Positions 1 through 7,481 of a DNA stretch of 26,982 nucleotides are shown in pieces (position 1 is the first letter of the stretch; each line of letters begins with the position of its first letter). Source of the stretch: S143-63 sp964425855 (GTDB lineage: Archaea > Thermoproteota > Thermoprotei_A > Sulfolobales > Acidilobaceae); assembly GCA_964425855.1 (NCBI GenBank), contig CAYROE010000009.1, positions 1 through 26,982 of the forward strand, in the 5' to 3' direction. Below the pieces are notes generated by a model. It made no database searches, was not told the origin of the DNA, and worked only from the letters and a program-made list of their open reading frames with translations. Position numbers and translations under genes: made by a program.

Positions 1-987
1 GGAAAACTAGCAAGATTCTACATAAAGAAAGGATACAAGGTAGGACTAGTAGCTGCAGATACCCATAGGCCAGGAGCCTACGAGCAGTTAAAGATGCTCG
101 CTGAAAAGGCCGGAGCCCTATTCTATGGAGAACCCGGCGAGAAAGACGCGGTAAAAATCGCAAGGAACGGCGTACGCATCCTCAAGGAGAGGGGTGCAGA
201 GATAATAATTGTGGACACAGCGGGCCGACACGGATACGGAGAAGAACGAAGCCTCCTAGAAGAAATGAAACAAATAAGTAATGAGATAGACCCCGACGAG
301 GTCATCCTCGTAATAGACGCGGCAATTGGTCAAAAAGCGTACGATCTCGCGAAAAGATTCCACGAGGCGAGCCCAGTAGGCTCACTCATAGTCACGAAGC
401 TGGATGGAACAGCCAGAGGAGGAGGCGCACTATCAGCAGTGGCAGCTACAGGTGCACAGATAAAGTTCATAGGTACAGGAGAGAAACTAGACGAGCTAGA
501 AGTATTCAGGCCACGGCGCTTCGTGGCAAGAATCCTAGGCATGGGCGACCTAGAGACACTACTAGAAAAACTACAGGGACTAGAAGAGGCGAAACAGCTC
601 GAGGAAGCGGCCGAGGATATACTCAGGGGCAAGATAAACATGAGGATCATATACCGCCAGCTCAAAAGCATGAGGAAAATGGGCCCCCTGAGCAAAATAC
701 TGCAAATGATACCAGGCATGGGCCTCGCAGCCCAGCTAGGCGACGAGGCGGCTAGGCTCGGAGAAGAAAAAATAGACCGCTGGCTCGCGATCATCGAGAG
801 TATGACCTATGAAGAACTAGACAAGCCAGAGATTATCAATCGGAGACGGATGAGGAGAATAGCTCTCGGAAGCGGTACCTCTACTGAGGACGTGAAGGAG
901 CTCCTCACATATTACAAGAACCTTCGTACAATGATGAAAAGGTTTAAACGAGACAGGAGACTTCTCAGAAAACTAGGACTAAAGTGA
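1..987 (+). CDS. srp54: Signal recognition particle 54 kDa protein (SRP54), 5' truncated by window edge
   Basis: SRP54 is the GTPase subunit of the archaeal signal recognition particle; it binds 7S RNA and signal peptides and docks with FtsY at the membrane. The reading frame is open from base 1, so the N domain and P-loop lie outside the window. Visible parts are the GKLA..Y...GYKVGLVAADT.RP segment at the window start, the G3 motif DTAGR (about nt 214-228), G4 TKLDGTA (about nt 394-414), and a C-terminal M domain with GPLSKILQMIPGM and the RR.RIA.GSGTS helix typical of the family. The usual DTYRPAAYEQL appears here as DTHRPGAYEQL, a small variation. The stop is followed after 4 nt by the TrmY-like gene, so the two are probably co-transcribed. 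Identification is firm; only the 5' end is missing. Confidence 0.97.
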   Translation, partial: GKLARFYIKKGYKVGLVAADTHRPGAYEQLKMLAEKAGALFYGEPGEKDAVKIARNGVRILKERGAEIIIVDTAGRHGYGEERSLLEEMKQISNEIDPDEVILVIDAAIGQKAYDLAKRFHEASPVGSLIVTKLDGTARGGGALSAVAATGAQIKFIGTGEKLDELEVFRPRRFVARILGMGDLETLLEKLQGLEEAKQLEEAAEDILRGKINMRIIYRQLKSMRKMGPLSKILQMIPGMGLAAQLGDEAARLGEEKIDRWLAIIESMTYEELDKPEIINRRRMRRIALGSGTSTEDVKELLTYYKNLRTMMKRFKRDRRLLRKLGLK

Positions 988-991
988 TAAA

Positions 992-1522
992 ATGACACGA
1001 TCAGGACTAGACTTAGATAAGTATAGGCGCATACATTATCTGCCCAATCCCACGAGTCTCGATCAAGCCTCAGAATTCATAGCTAATACCCTACTATTAA
1101 GTCATGGTATTAGGAGAGATACAGTATCAATAGTAAAACTCAAATGCTGTCTTCTAATAGCTCCAGGTGACACTCTAAGACAGCTCCGACCAGACTACGA
1201 GACGAGGATAGGATGGATACGAGCTGTCCTAAGAGGAAGGCATCGTGGATTAGGAGCAATACTATACTCTGAAAATGCAATAATTGAAGATATCAAGTCT
1301 AGGAACATACCGTTGCTAATAGCAAGATATCACTCAGATAAGACCTGGATAGATATAGGTCTATGGCGCTATATGGCTGCCATGAGAAAAACATTAGTAA
1401 TCACTTACGTAGATAATAAAAACAATTTTACCAGAAAAGCCGATCTCGCAGCGCCATATTCTCCAGGCGTAACAGGAGCAATAGTCAATATTTTAATCGA
1501 CAACCTATTATATAACAAATAG
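992..1522 (+). CDS. TrmY-like (DUF358) SPOUT-family RNA methyltransferase homologue
   Basis: The 176-residue protein resembles archaeal TrmY, which N1-methylates pseudouridine-54 in tRNA. Shared features I can see are the N-terminal SLDQ...LLLSHGIRRDT segment (TrmY has LSHDIRRD), the GDTLRQLRPDYET segment (TrmY has G..L....PDE), and a C-terminal PYSPGVTGAIVNILID helix in place of the TrmY HA..C....H..LD helix. The glycine-rich SAM-binding loop of TrmY is not obvious and the C-terminal cysteine is absent, so the activity or target may differ. It starts 4 nt after the srp54 stop, probably read through from srp54, and has no promoter of its own that I can see. An untested alternative is another SPOUT-fold methyltransferase. 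Confidence 0.6.
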   Translation: MTRSGLDLDKYRRIHYLPNPTSLDQASEFIANTLLLSHGIRRDTVSIVKLKCCLLIAPGDTLRQLRPDYETRIGWIRAVLRGRHRGLGAILYSENAIIEDIKSRNIPLLIARYHSDKTWIDIGLWRYMAAMRKTLVITYVDNKNNFTRKADLAAPYSPGVTGAIVNILIDNLLYNK

Positions 1523-1603
1523 TTATTCATTAACTATTAAGAAACCATGATAGAAATAATCTGTGCGTTGAAAATAACGGTTCGTGGATTGCCAACATCA
1601 AAT

Positions 1604-2023
1604 TTATTCGTTTTTGTTAGACGGTTTATCAGTCTGTGTTGACCCAGGTTGTTCTAGTACCTCCACGAATATTCTTGAGGCCAGACCTCTACCGATAGCT
1701 ACCTGTAGACCATGGACGCTTACAATGATAGGTGTCCAGGGATACAGGAGATTGTTCTCTACAACCTCTACAATAGTGCCAGGAGCTAGACCCATCTGGT
1801 AAGCCCTACTTGTAGCACCATAGCCTGCTAATATTGAGACAATTCTTACTTTGGCACCTCCAGGTACACGTTCCAGAGGAAGTGTGCCCTGTGGAGGCTG
1901 GTACGGGACCACTTGAGGTGGAACAGGGCCTATTACTCCGCTGCCCCAGCCTCTTCTTCCTCCTCCTCTTCCCCGACCCCATCCAAACCAGTTGCTATAG
2001 TACGAGTTAGTTCTCCAGTACAT
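1604..2023 (-). CDS. feoA: FeoA-domain protein with Gly/Arg/Trp-rich N-terminal extension
   Basis: The C-terminal half (residues about 49-123) is a FeoA/SH3-like beta-barrel: LERVPGGAKVRIVSI, then YQMGLAPGTIVEVVEN and an end strand VSVHGLQVAIGRGLASRIFVE. FeoA is the small cytosolic partner of the ferrous iron transporter FeoB. Residues 1-45 are unusual: aromatic and Asn-rich at first, then a GRGRGGGRRGWGSG tract and a Pro/Gln linker. Most FeoA proteins are about 75 residues; this one has 139. It lies about 3.2 kb from the feoB stop on the same strand, with four other genes between them (one on the opposite strand), so it is probably transcribed separately. The start ATG follows GTGGGG as a ribosome binding site. 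The FeoA fold is clear; partnership with this FeoB is inferred. Confidence 0.85.
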   Translation of the reverse strand: MYWRTNSYYSNWFGWGRGRGGGRRGWGSGVIGPVPPQVVPYQPPQGTLPLERVPGGAKVRIVSILAGYGATSRAYQMGLAPGTIVEVVENNLLYPWTPIIVSVHGLQVAIGRGLASRIFVEVLEQPGSTQTDKPSNKNE

Positions 2024-2047
2024 CTGGTTTCCCCACTATGTTCATAT

Positions 2048-2073
2048 TTGTATTACCACAAATATTAATACAA
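2048..2073. promoter_or_regulatory. 8-bp inverted repeat between feoA and the psiE-like gene
   Basis: TTGTATTA at 2048-2055 and TAATACAA at 2066-2073 form a perfect inverted repeat with a 10-bp spacer. It sits about 25 bp upstream of the feoA start, in the divergent interval shared with the psiE-like gene, where a regulator or TBP would bind. The block is AT-rich, so chance is possible. Confidence 0.35.
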
Positions 2074-2154
2074 GACACATATTGATAGAAATACATTCTA
2101 ATAAGAGAATTGAAATATATAGGAACGCGCTAGGACAGGGGTGCTATTCCGGGA

Positions 2155-2601
2155 ATGGGGGAGGATACCAACTCGTTAGGGAAGGCTATGAGGGCGACGA
2201 TAGAAGCATTGGAACTAACACTTGGAGCAATACTAGCACTAATGATAGTTCTATCCTCTATCAAAGTACTACTATTAGTAATAGAAACAGAGAAGGGTTT
2301 CGGACTACCAACAAAAACAGATATCCTCGAAGTACTAGACCTCATCCTCCTCTTAATACTATCGATAGACATACTTAGAACGCTCTTCACAGCAATATCG
2401 AGACGAGTCCTCCCGATAAGAATCGTCATCGAGGCAGCGGTACTGGCTATATTGAGAGAAATCATTGCCGTAGAGGTCAGACACCTCGATTGGAAAATGG
2501 TACTTAGCCTCAGCATAGCATTCCTGATATTAGTAGTAGCCTGGATAGCTCTGGGAGTATTACAGAAGAGGGGAGAAATAGAACTTAGCCCTAGTCTCTA
2601 G
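2155..2601 (+). CDS. PsiE-family small membrane protein
   Basis: This 148-residue protein has four predicted membrane segments (about residues 17-43, 57-80, 86-105 and 114-136). The conserved REIIA motif near residues 101-105, after a VIEAAVLAIL helix, matches the PsiE (phosphate-starvation-inducible E) family, whose biochemical role is unknown. A TATA-like AATATATA lies at about 2113-2120, and GGGGTG upstream of the ATG can serve as the ribosome binding site. The gene is divergent from feoA. Its last 11 bp overlap, tail to tail, the end of the minus-strand SCP2-like gene. Family assignment rests on membrane topology plus one motif, so moderate confidence; function is not implied. Confidence 0.65.
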   Translation: MGEDTNSLGKAMRATIEALELTLGAILALMIVLSSIKVLLLVIETEKGFGLPTKTDILEVLDLILLLILSIDILRTLFTAISRRVLPIRIVIEAAVLAILREIIAVEVRHLDWKMVLSLSIAFLILVVAWIALGVLQKRGEIELSPSL

Positions 2602-3007
2602 CCACGAGCTGGGCTGATTTAACCATTTCAAGTGCCGCTATGGGAAACCTCATAATGGTTCCGTAGTCTCCTTTAACTAGCTTGAGTTTTCTTCGTATTA
2701 TGGCGGTAAGAGGATTGAGTTTTCCATCAATTATATCCAGCCAGTCACTATATTTAGCTGACAATACGTATGGTGCCTCAACACCCTCTGCGTCGTCAAA
2801 CCATTCTACCTTCTTACACTCTCCGTTTTCAAGGTAAAGTATAAACCCGGGCCTACCCGATACACCCTGGCCTATATCATCAGGAATGTCCTCGACTATG
2901 AATAATATGGGCCAAGTCCATCCCTTTCCAGCTTTCTTATATCTCTCATTATTGTTTAGGGATTTACAATACTCGATCGCCCATTCCCTACTAGGAAACC
3001 TTGGCAT
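2591..3007 (-). CDS. SCP2 sterol-carrier-like domain protein
   Basis: A soluble protein of about 138 residues with an SCP2-like layout: N-terminal helix FPSREWAIEYCKSLNNNERY, strand WPILFIVEDIP, then a central sheet with LYLENGECKKVEWF, and the C-terminal GKLNPLTAIIRRKLKLVKGDY segment that resembles the SCP2 signature (G.l.....i..GkLk..Gd). Archaeal members are usually annotated as sterol-transfer-family proteins, but archaea lack typical sterols and the ligand is unknown; a lipid or acyl compound is possible. I chose the ATG at 3007, because the GAGGGGATGG ribosome binding site fits it better than the in-frame TTG two codons upstream. The gene ends inside the 3' end of the opposing psiE-like gene. 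Confidence 0.65.
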   Translation of the reverse strand: MPRFPSREWAIEYCKSLNNNERYKKAGKGWTWPILFIVEDIPDDIGQGVSGRPGFILYLENGECKKVEWFDDAEGVEAPYVLSAKYSDWLDIIDGKLNPLTAIIRRKLKLVKGDYGTIMRFPIAALEMVKSAQLVARD

Positions 3008-3128
3008 TTTCAACCATCCCCTCAGTAATATCGGTCTCGAAGATAACGTCCTTCAATACATTACGTGGAACTAATACAAATAAAAATATTCATCGTTGAA
3101 GGCCAAGCACCAGCATAGACGGTATACT

Positions 3129-3437
3129 CTAGGAGCCGAGTAACTCAAGTATTTTTTCGGCAGCCATACTATTTTGTACCATATATAGTTGTTTAGCTGA
3201 CTCTACACACTTTCTATAAAGCTGGTTCGTATCTAATTCTAGCAGACTTACGGGAAAGGGAACACTTACCTTGTCCTTTCCCTCTTTTGCTAGTATAGCT
3301 CTGAGCTCTGAACAGAGAAGACTCATAGCCTCTTTTAGCCCCACAGAGAGCTTCTCGTTTCCACTTCTCTTATATCTAATTCTGAGGGCCTCACATGAAT
3401 ACCTTGTCTCAAGATACAGTCTCTCTACGTCCATCAT
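3129..3437 (-). CDS. Hypothetical small helical protein
   Basis: The 102-residue protein is not recognised. It is mostly charged and predicted helical: a first helix rich in Arg/Glu/Tyr (residues 1-25), a second with CSELRAILAKEG, and a C-terminal helix ending KILELLGS. It has three cysteines but no metal-site pattern, signal peptide or membrane segment. The ATG is preceded by GAGGG at a usable spacing and by an AT-rich promoter-like stretch, and the reading frame is uninterrupted, which support a real gene. It lies between the SCP2-like gene and the Fe-dependent dehydrogenase on the same strand, with gaps over 100 nt on both sides, so an operon is not evident. Confidence 0.55.
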   Translation of the reverse strand: MMDVERLYLETRYSCEALRIRYKRSGNEKLSVGLKEAMSLLCSELRAILAKEGKDKVSVPFPVSLLELDTNQLYRKCVESAKQLYMVQNSMAAEKILELLGS

Positions 3438-3668
3438 AATCGTGCTACCCTCATATCAAAATATTCTAGCTGCAACCCCAGCTAAAGCCCTGACGTATGT
3501 ACAACTCATCTACGTGTCTGTTGTAAAGTTGTCTCTTGGATGCTTGATTAAGTCTAACTAGCGGAAAATGAATGCTCGGTTGCCTGGCTTCTCTATGGAG
3601 TTTTCAGGAGAGAAAGATATAGTGTAAATTATGTGAATCTAATAATTAACGGAAATTGTATTGTTCGT

Positions 3669-4835
3669 TTATCGTGTCTCGTATATGTCTAGAAGTATTT
3701 TTTCTAGTTCTTCTTGATCTGGTATAATTGGTGCATAGGCAACCTCAGGGTCATGGAAAATTTCTTCCTTCATTTTCTCGATTACGGCAATGTACTTTTC
3801 CCTGGAGATCCCGAGTTCTCTTAGCCCTGTGGGCTGGTTTACCTTCTTATATAGGTCGATGACGTGTTCGACGATGCTTGCTCTCCTTGGAGCATCATAG
3901 ACTCTCTCGAGTATGAGACGTAGTCTATCGAGCTTATTTGATACCATAGGATCCTTCATGTTTAATTCTAGTACTCGGGGGAGCACGATTCCAACTATTG
4001 TTCCGTGATGTATTCCTAGTTCTCCGCCAATAGAGTGGGCTATGGCGTGGGCAAGTCCTAGACCGCTATTTGTAAAAGCAACTCCAGCCATAGTGGCTGC
4101 CAGATGAAGCATTGTCATTGAGTCCATGTCTCCTTCTAGTGCTTTTTCAAGATATAGGAATATTATTATAGCGGCTTTCTCGGCTAGTGCGTCGCTGAAA
4201 ACGTTGCTATTATTGCTGGAGAGTGCCTCGAGTGCATGGCTAAGGGCGTCAATAGCTGCTCCTACCTTTATACTTCGTGGAGCGGTAATTGGGAAACCTG
4301 GGTCTAGTATTGATGCGTAGGGGACTACTTCGAAGCTTCCAACTGCCAACTTATAGTATTTCTCTCCCTCACGTGTTGAAAGTACTATACCAAAACTGAC
4401 ATCGCTTCCGGTCCCGGCGGTCGTAGGTATAGCTATCAGTACGGGTCTGGAGAACTCTATTCTTAGAAGGTTGAATGGAGCAACATCTCTGATATCCACG
4501 TCTGGCCTATGGATCTTAACCAAAGCAGCCTTTGCTGTGTCAATCACGCTTCCTCCTCCAACCGCAATAATAGCATCTGGTGTTTCGTCTATGGATTCAG
4601 CTATCTTATCACCTATATCGATAGGTGGCTCGGGAGGAATATCCCTGTATTCCATGACCTCGATCCCGGAATCTCGCAGATAATTGATGAGACCCGTATA
4701 TCTTTCTAGTTTACTTATCACTCTATCGGTTATGACGAGGATCTTTTTTGCGCCAATATAGTCGAGTAAACCTATGAGTGCATTGCCTGCGTCTTCACCA
4801 AATATAATTCTTCTAGGTAGGACGATTTCGGGCAA
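3669..4835 (-). CDS. Iron-containing alcohol dehydrogenase (group III)
   Basis: This 388-residue protein has the full pattern of the Fe-ADH family, which interconverts alcohols and aldehydes or ketones with NAD(P)H. The nucleotide-binding GGGSVIDTAKA is at residues 93-103 and the IPTTAGTGSDVS motif at 136-147. The metal ligands are Asp196, His200, His263 and His277, the same spacing as in E. coli lactaldehyde reductase FucO. The start is TTG, preceded by AGAGGTG at a good distance. It follows feoB and the small Cys protein on the same strand after a gap of about 115 nt, so shared iron-dependent control is possible. The true substrate cannot be read from sequence; butanol, glycerol or lactaldehyde-type substrates are all possible. 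Confidence 0.93.
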   Translation of the reverse strand: MPEIVLPRRIIFGEDAGNALIGLLDYIGAKKILVITDRVISKLERYTGLINYLRDSGIEVMEYRDIPPEPPIDIGDKIAESIDETPDAIIAVGGGSVIDTAKAALVKIHRPDVDIRDVAPFNLLRIEFSRPVLIAIPTTAGTGSDVSFGIVLSTREGEKYYKLAVGSFEVVPYASILDPGFPITAPRSIKVGAAIDALSHALEALSSNNSNVFSDALAEKAAIIIFLYLEKALEGDMDSMTMLHLAATMAGVAFTNSGLGLAHAIAHSIGGELGIHHGTIVGIVLPRVLELNMKDPMVSNKLDRLRLILERVYDAPRRASIVEHVIDLYKKVNQPTGLRELGISREKYIAVIEKMKEEIFHDPEVAYAPIIPDQEELEKILLDIYETR

Positions 4836-4951
4836 GGAGACACACCTCTTACTCTACTAATGGGGTTCTAAGTGTAGAGATTGTTACTCGAGAGTATATT
4901 TGTTAATGATGCGGACAAATCCAAGAGTATTTTTTGATAATTTGTGGATTC

Positions 4952-5173
4952 TTAAGGGTCTTTTCTATGGGAGATGGATAATGTACAGTATTTTTTAAAT
5001 GGGCACTTCGAACACTCACATTCTATTTTTGGCTTAATGAGACGGTATTTTCCCTGCGAGGCTAGGAGATAGGTGTAGAGTCTTCTCTTGTCTGGATCCT
5101 TTATGGATCCCAGTACTGTTGCCGGGTTTTCTCCGTTCCTGATGCGTTCAAGTATAATTCTCAGCTCACTCAT
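4952..5173 (-). CDS. Small four-cysteine protein downstream of feoB (FeoC-like candidate)
   Basis: A 73-residue protein. The N-terminal 40 residues look like a short helical or winged-helix segment (LRIILERIRNGENPATVLG, then DPDKRRLYTYLLA). The C-terminal part carries Cys52, Cys54, Cys57 and Cys63 (C-x-C-x2-C-x5-C), suited to an Fe-S cluster or metal. Bacterial FeoC has a small winged helix with a Cys cluster and is encoded next to FeoB, so this is a plausible analogue, but I cannot show homology. It begins 13 nt after the feoB stop, and its GGAGG ribosome binding site abuts that stop, so the two are almost certainly co-transcribed and translationally linked. Confidence 0.7.
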   Translation of the reverse strand: MSELRIILERIRNGENPATVLGSIKDPDKRRLYTYLLASQGKYRLIKPKIECECSKCPFKKYCTLSISHRKDP

Positions 5174-5186
5174 TATAGTCGGCCTC

Positions 5187-7346
5187 CTAGCTTAGCCCCG
5201 TCACTAATAGTAGCTTGTATGTTAATGCAGAGAATACTATCGCGAGAATAATCGAGTATATAGCATATAGTGCAACAAGCTTCTTCGACTTCACGATACT
5301 AGTCATTGCTGCTAGCGTGGCTATACATGGGAAGTAGAGGCTTATCATTACTAGATAAGCTATGCTCTGAGCTGTGGTCAAGCCCAGTCCTTGAATAGCG
5401 TCATGTACACTCTCCGATTCTCCCCCTAGGCTCACGGCTATCGCTGTAAGTACTCCTTCCTTGGCTATAAGGCCATCGACAAGTGCTATTCCTAGGATTC
5501 TATCAGTGCCCCTATCTACACCAATTAAATGTGTAACAACTCCTGCGTAATCCCCTATTATTGCTCCAAAGCTGTCATCTATGTTTGTCACGTAGCCGCC
5601 TGGCCCAAGGTTAAGCATCGCCCAAGTAGCGATAGCCAGGAGAAATATCACTGTTCCAGCTTTCTTGAGGAAATGAAGAGTATTATCACGTACTGTCCAC
5701 CAGACAACCTTCCAATGAGGACTATGGACAGGGGGTATCTCCATTAGTATCTCTGGCTCGGGCTGATAGTCCGGGACTAGGTCCTTGTAGAGCCTCGGCT
5801 GTACTAGCCTGCTTGCTATTAGGCTTGTCAGCATTGCAGCTATAAACGCCTCCACAAATACTATGCTCATTGCTAGCGTCTGGTGTAGGACACCCTGTAC
5901 AAGGGTTACTGTGAACGCGGCTATCACGACTATCCTTGCCTGGCACGGGATGAAGGGTACAGCGAACGCCGCCCTGAACCGTTCTTCTTCGTTTAGTGCC
6001 TTTGTGGCCAACTCTGCTGGGACATTGCATCCTAGCCCCATAACTAGGGGGAAGACACTTCTACCGCTTAGACCAAACTTCTTGAATAGTGGATGGAAGC
6101 TGACGGCCATTCTTGCGGCGAGACCGGAGTCCTCTAGTATTGCTATCGAGAGATAGATCATTGCTATGAGTGGGAGGAAGCTTACTACGAATCCTACACC
6201 GCCGATTATTCCGTCTCCTATGAGGCTACCTAGGGGGCCTCCTATTGCTTGGGAGACCAAAGCGGCGAGCCACGAGAAGAATCCGTCGAGTAGGCTTGAG
6301 ATACTGTATTCTTCAATTATTGTAGCGGCGTGTTGGAACCCTAGCTTTCCTAGTATTATGTTTAGGGGGAATCCTGTGTTTACTGCGAAAACTACGGTGA
6401 ATGTTACAAGTAGGCCCAGGAAGCTTAGGAATACACCTATTATCGGGTGCATGAATAGGTCTGCTATTTGTTGCCATTTTGTGCTGGCTGGTTTACGGCG
6501 TACTATTACTTGCTTTGCTAGTTTTTCTATGTAGGATATGCGGTGCTCGGTTATTACTATGTCGAGGCTTATTCCTAGTCTCTTCTCTAACTCTGTCCTT
6601 ATTTCTTCTAGTCTTTCTACTAGGCTTGTGTATCCGAGTCTTGCTAGCTCGTTTAGGAGGTTAACGTCGCCGTAGAGTGATTGAACCACTATCCATCTTG
6701 GGGAGTATCCTAGCTTCTCCGCGGCAGCAACTACTTCTGGATCGTCTTCTAGCCTTGAGATGGTTGCTTCGAGTATGCCGTAGTCAACTCTTACCTTGCC
6801 TCCTCCCTTCTCTCTGAGAAGTTCTTCGCGCAGATTTTCTATACCCATGTTCTCGAGTGCACTGGTCTTGACTACCTTTACTTTGAGAATGTGGCTAAGT
6901 GCTTCTGTGTCAACATGGTATCCCATCACATGTGATAGGTTTGCCTTTGTTCCTATTACGATGATCTTGCCGGGAAATGCTTCTATTGCCTGTACTACGA
7001 GTCCTAGGCTTGCTTCTGGCTGGCTTAGGTCGAGGATAACTGCTATGAGGTCGGGTTTTTCCTGAGTCAGTAGTTGTCGGGCAATTGTCTCCTCAGGGCT
7101 CGTAGGTATTAGTCCGTAGGTTCCTGGCAGATCTATTATGCAGAGCGTCTTGTCATCGACCATCACTCTTCCAATCTCGAGGTCTACTGTGACTCCAGGC
7201 CAGTTTGCTATTGTTACGGTTTTCTTTGTTAGAACCGTGAATAGCGTGGATTTCCCGGTGTTTGGGGCTCCTAGTAAAGCGATTGTCCGGTCGCATTTTT
7301 CTCCTAGTTGGTCTCTGATGTGTCTCTGGGCATAGTGTCTCATCAT
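5187..7346 (-). CDS. feoB: Ferrous iron transport protein B (FeoB)
   Basis: FeoB is a membrane Fe(II) transporter with a cytosolic N-terminal G domain. G1 is GAPNTGKS (residues 26-33) and G3 is DLPGTYG (72-78). The G4 position reads GTKANL (132-137), where N/TKxD or NMxD is expected, so the specificity Asp is replaced by Asn. The G5-like TSALENMGI follows. The membrane half has the expected gate motifs: LEDSGLAARM, GLGCNVPA with the conserved Cys, FIPCQAR, and YFPCIATLAAM. The 719-residue length is normal to slightly short. The start ATG follows AAAAGGAGGACGG; Met2 is equally possible. A TATA box and a short inverted repeat lie upstream. The small Cys protein follows after 13 nt. Identification is firm. 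Confidence 0.96.
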   Translation of the reverse strand: MMRHYAQRHIRDQLGEKCDRTIALLGAPNTGKSTLFTVLTKKTVTIANWPGVTVDLEIGRVMVDDKTLCIIDLPGTYGLIPTSPEETIARQLLTQEKPDLIAVILDLSQPEASLGLVVQAIEAFPGKIIVIGTKANLSHVMGYHVDTEALSHILKVKVVKTSALENMGIENLREELLREKGGGKVRVDYGILEATISRLEDDPEVVAAAEKLGYSPRWIVVQSLYGDVNLLNELARLGYTSLVERLEEIRTELEKRLGISLDIVITEHRISYIEKLAKQVIVRRKPASTKWQQIADLFMHPIIGVFLSFLGLLVTFTVVFAVNTGFPLNIILGKLGFQHAATIIEEYSISSLLDGFFSWLAALVSQAIGGPLGSLIGDGIIGGVGFVVSFLPLIAMIYLSIAILEDSGLAARMAVSFHPLFKKFGLSGRSVFPLVMGLGCNVPAELATKALNEEERFRAAFAVPFIPCQARIVVIAAFTVTLVQGVLHQTLAMSIVFVEAFIAAMLTSLIASRLVQPRLYKDLVPDYQPEPEILMEIPPVHSPHWKVVWWTVRDNTLHFLKKAGTVIFLLAIATWAMLNLGPGGYVTNIDDSFGAIIGDYAGVVTHLIGVDRGTDRILGIALVDGLIAKEGVLTAIAVSLGGESESVHDAIQGLGLTTAQSIAYLVMISLYFPCIATLAAMTSIVKSKKLVALYAIYSIILAIVFSALTYKLLLVTGLS

Positions 7347-7390
7347 GTCTGGTTCCGTCCTCCTTTTCTTTGTGTTCTCCTTTTCCCCGT

Positions 7391-7425
7391 TTAACGGTGT
7401 TAATGTTAGGCGTGTTTTTATATTA
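7391..7425 (-). promoter_or_regulatory. feoB promoter with TATA box and 5-3-5 inverted repeat
   Basis: Read on the minus strand, a TATA element (TAATATAAAAAC, plus 7414-7425) lies about 75 bp upstream of the feoB ATG. Directly downstream, TTAAC-ACC-GTTAA (7391-7403) is a perfect inverted repeat placed where transcription should start, about 25 bp from the TATA box. An operator at this place would block initiation, as expected for a metal-dependent repressor of the DtxR type. The repeat and spacing are seen; the regulator is inferred. Confidence 0.5.
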
Positions 7426-7481
7426 TCTATTTATATTATTATTGAAAACAAGAAACAATATCCATCTAGAAACCACTTTTC

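Noticed and set aside
330..794. Minus-strand frame of 154 codons opposite srp54
   Set aside because: Lies wholly against the conserved SRP54 M and G domains; Ser/Pro-rich shadow with no motif.
2082..2378. Plus-strand frame overlapping the psiE-like gene
   Set aside because: Low-complexity Asn/Thr/Arg-rich product; the PsiE frame has membrane helices and a family motif.
3438..3668. 231-nt interval upstream of the small hypothetical gene
   Set aside because: Examined for small RNA or ORF; only AT-rich promoter-like sequence and no convincing structure or coding frame.
4919..4949. AATCCA...TGGATT hairpin with T-run in the loop near the end of the small Cys gene
   Set aside because: Short stem with T-run in the loop instead of after it; not a convincing terminator.
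5722..6030. Open frame on the minus strand inside feoB
   Set aside because: Out of frame with the clear FeoB protein; composition typical of a shadow frame.
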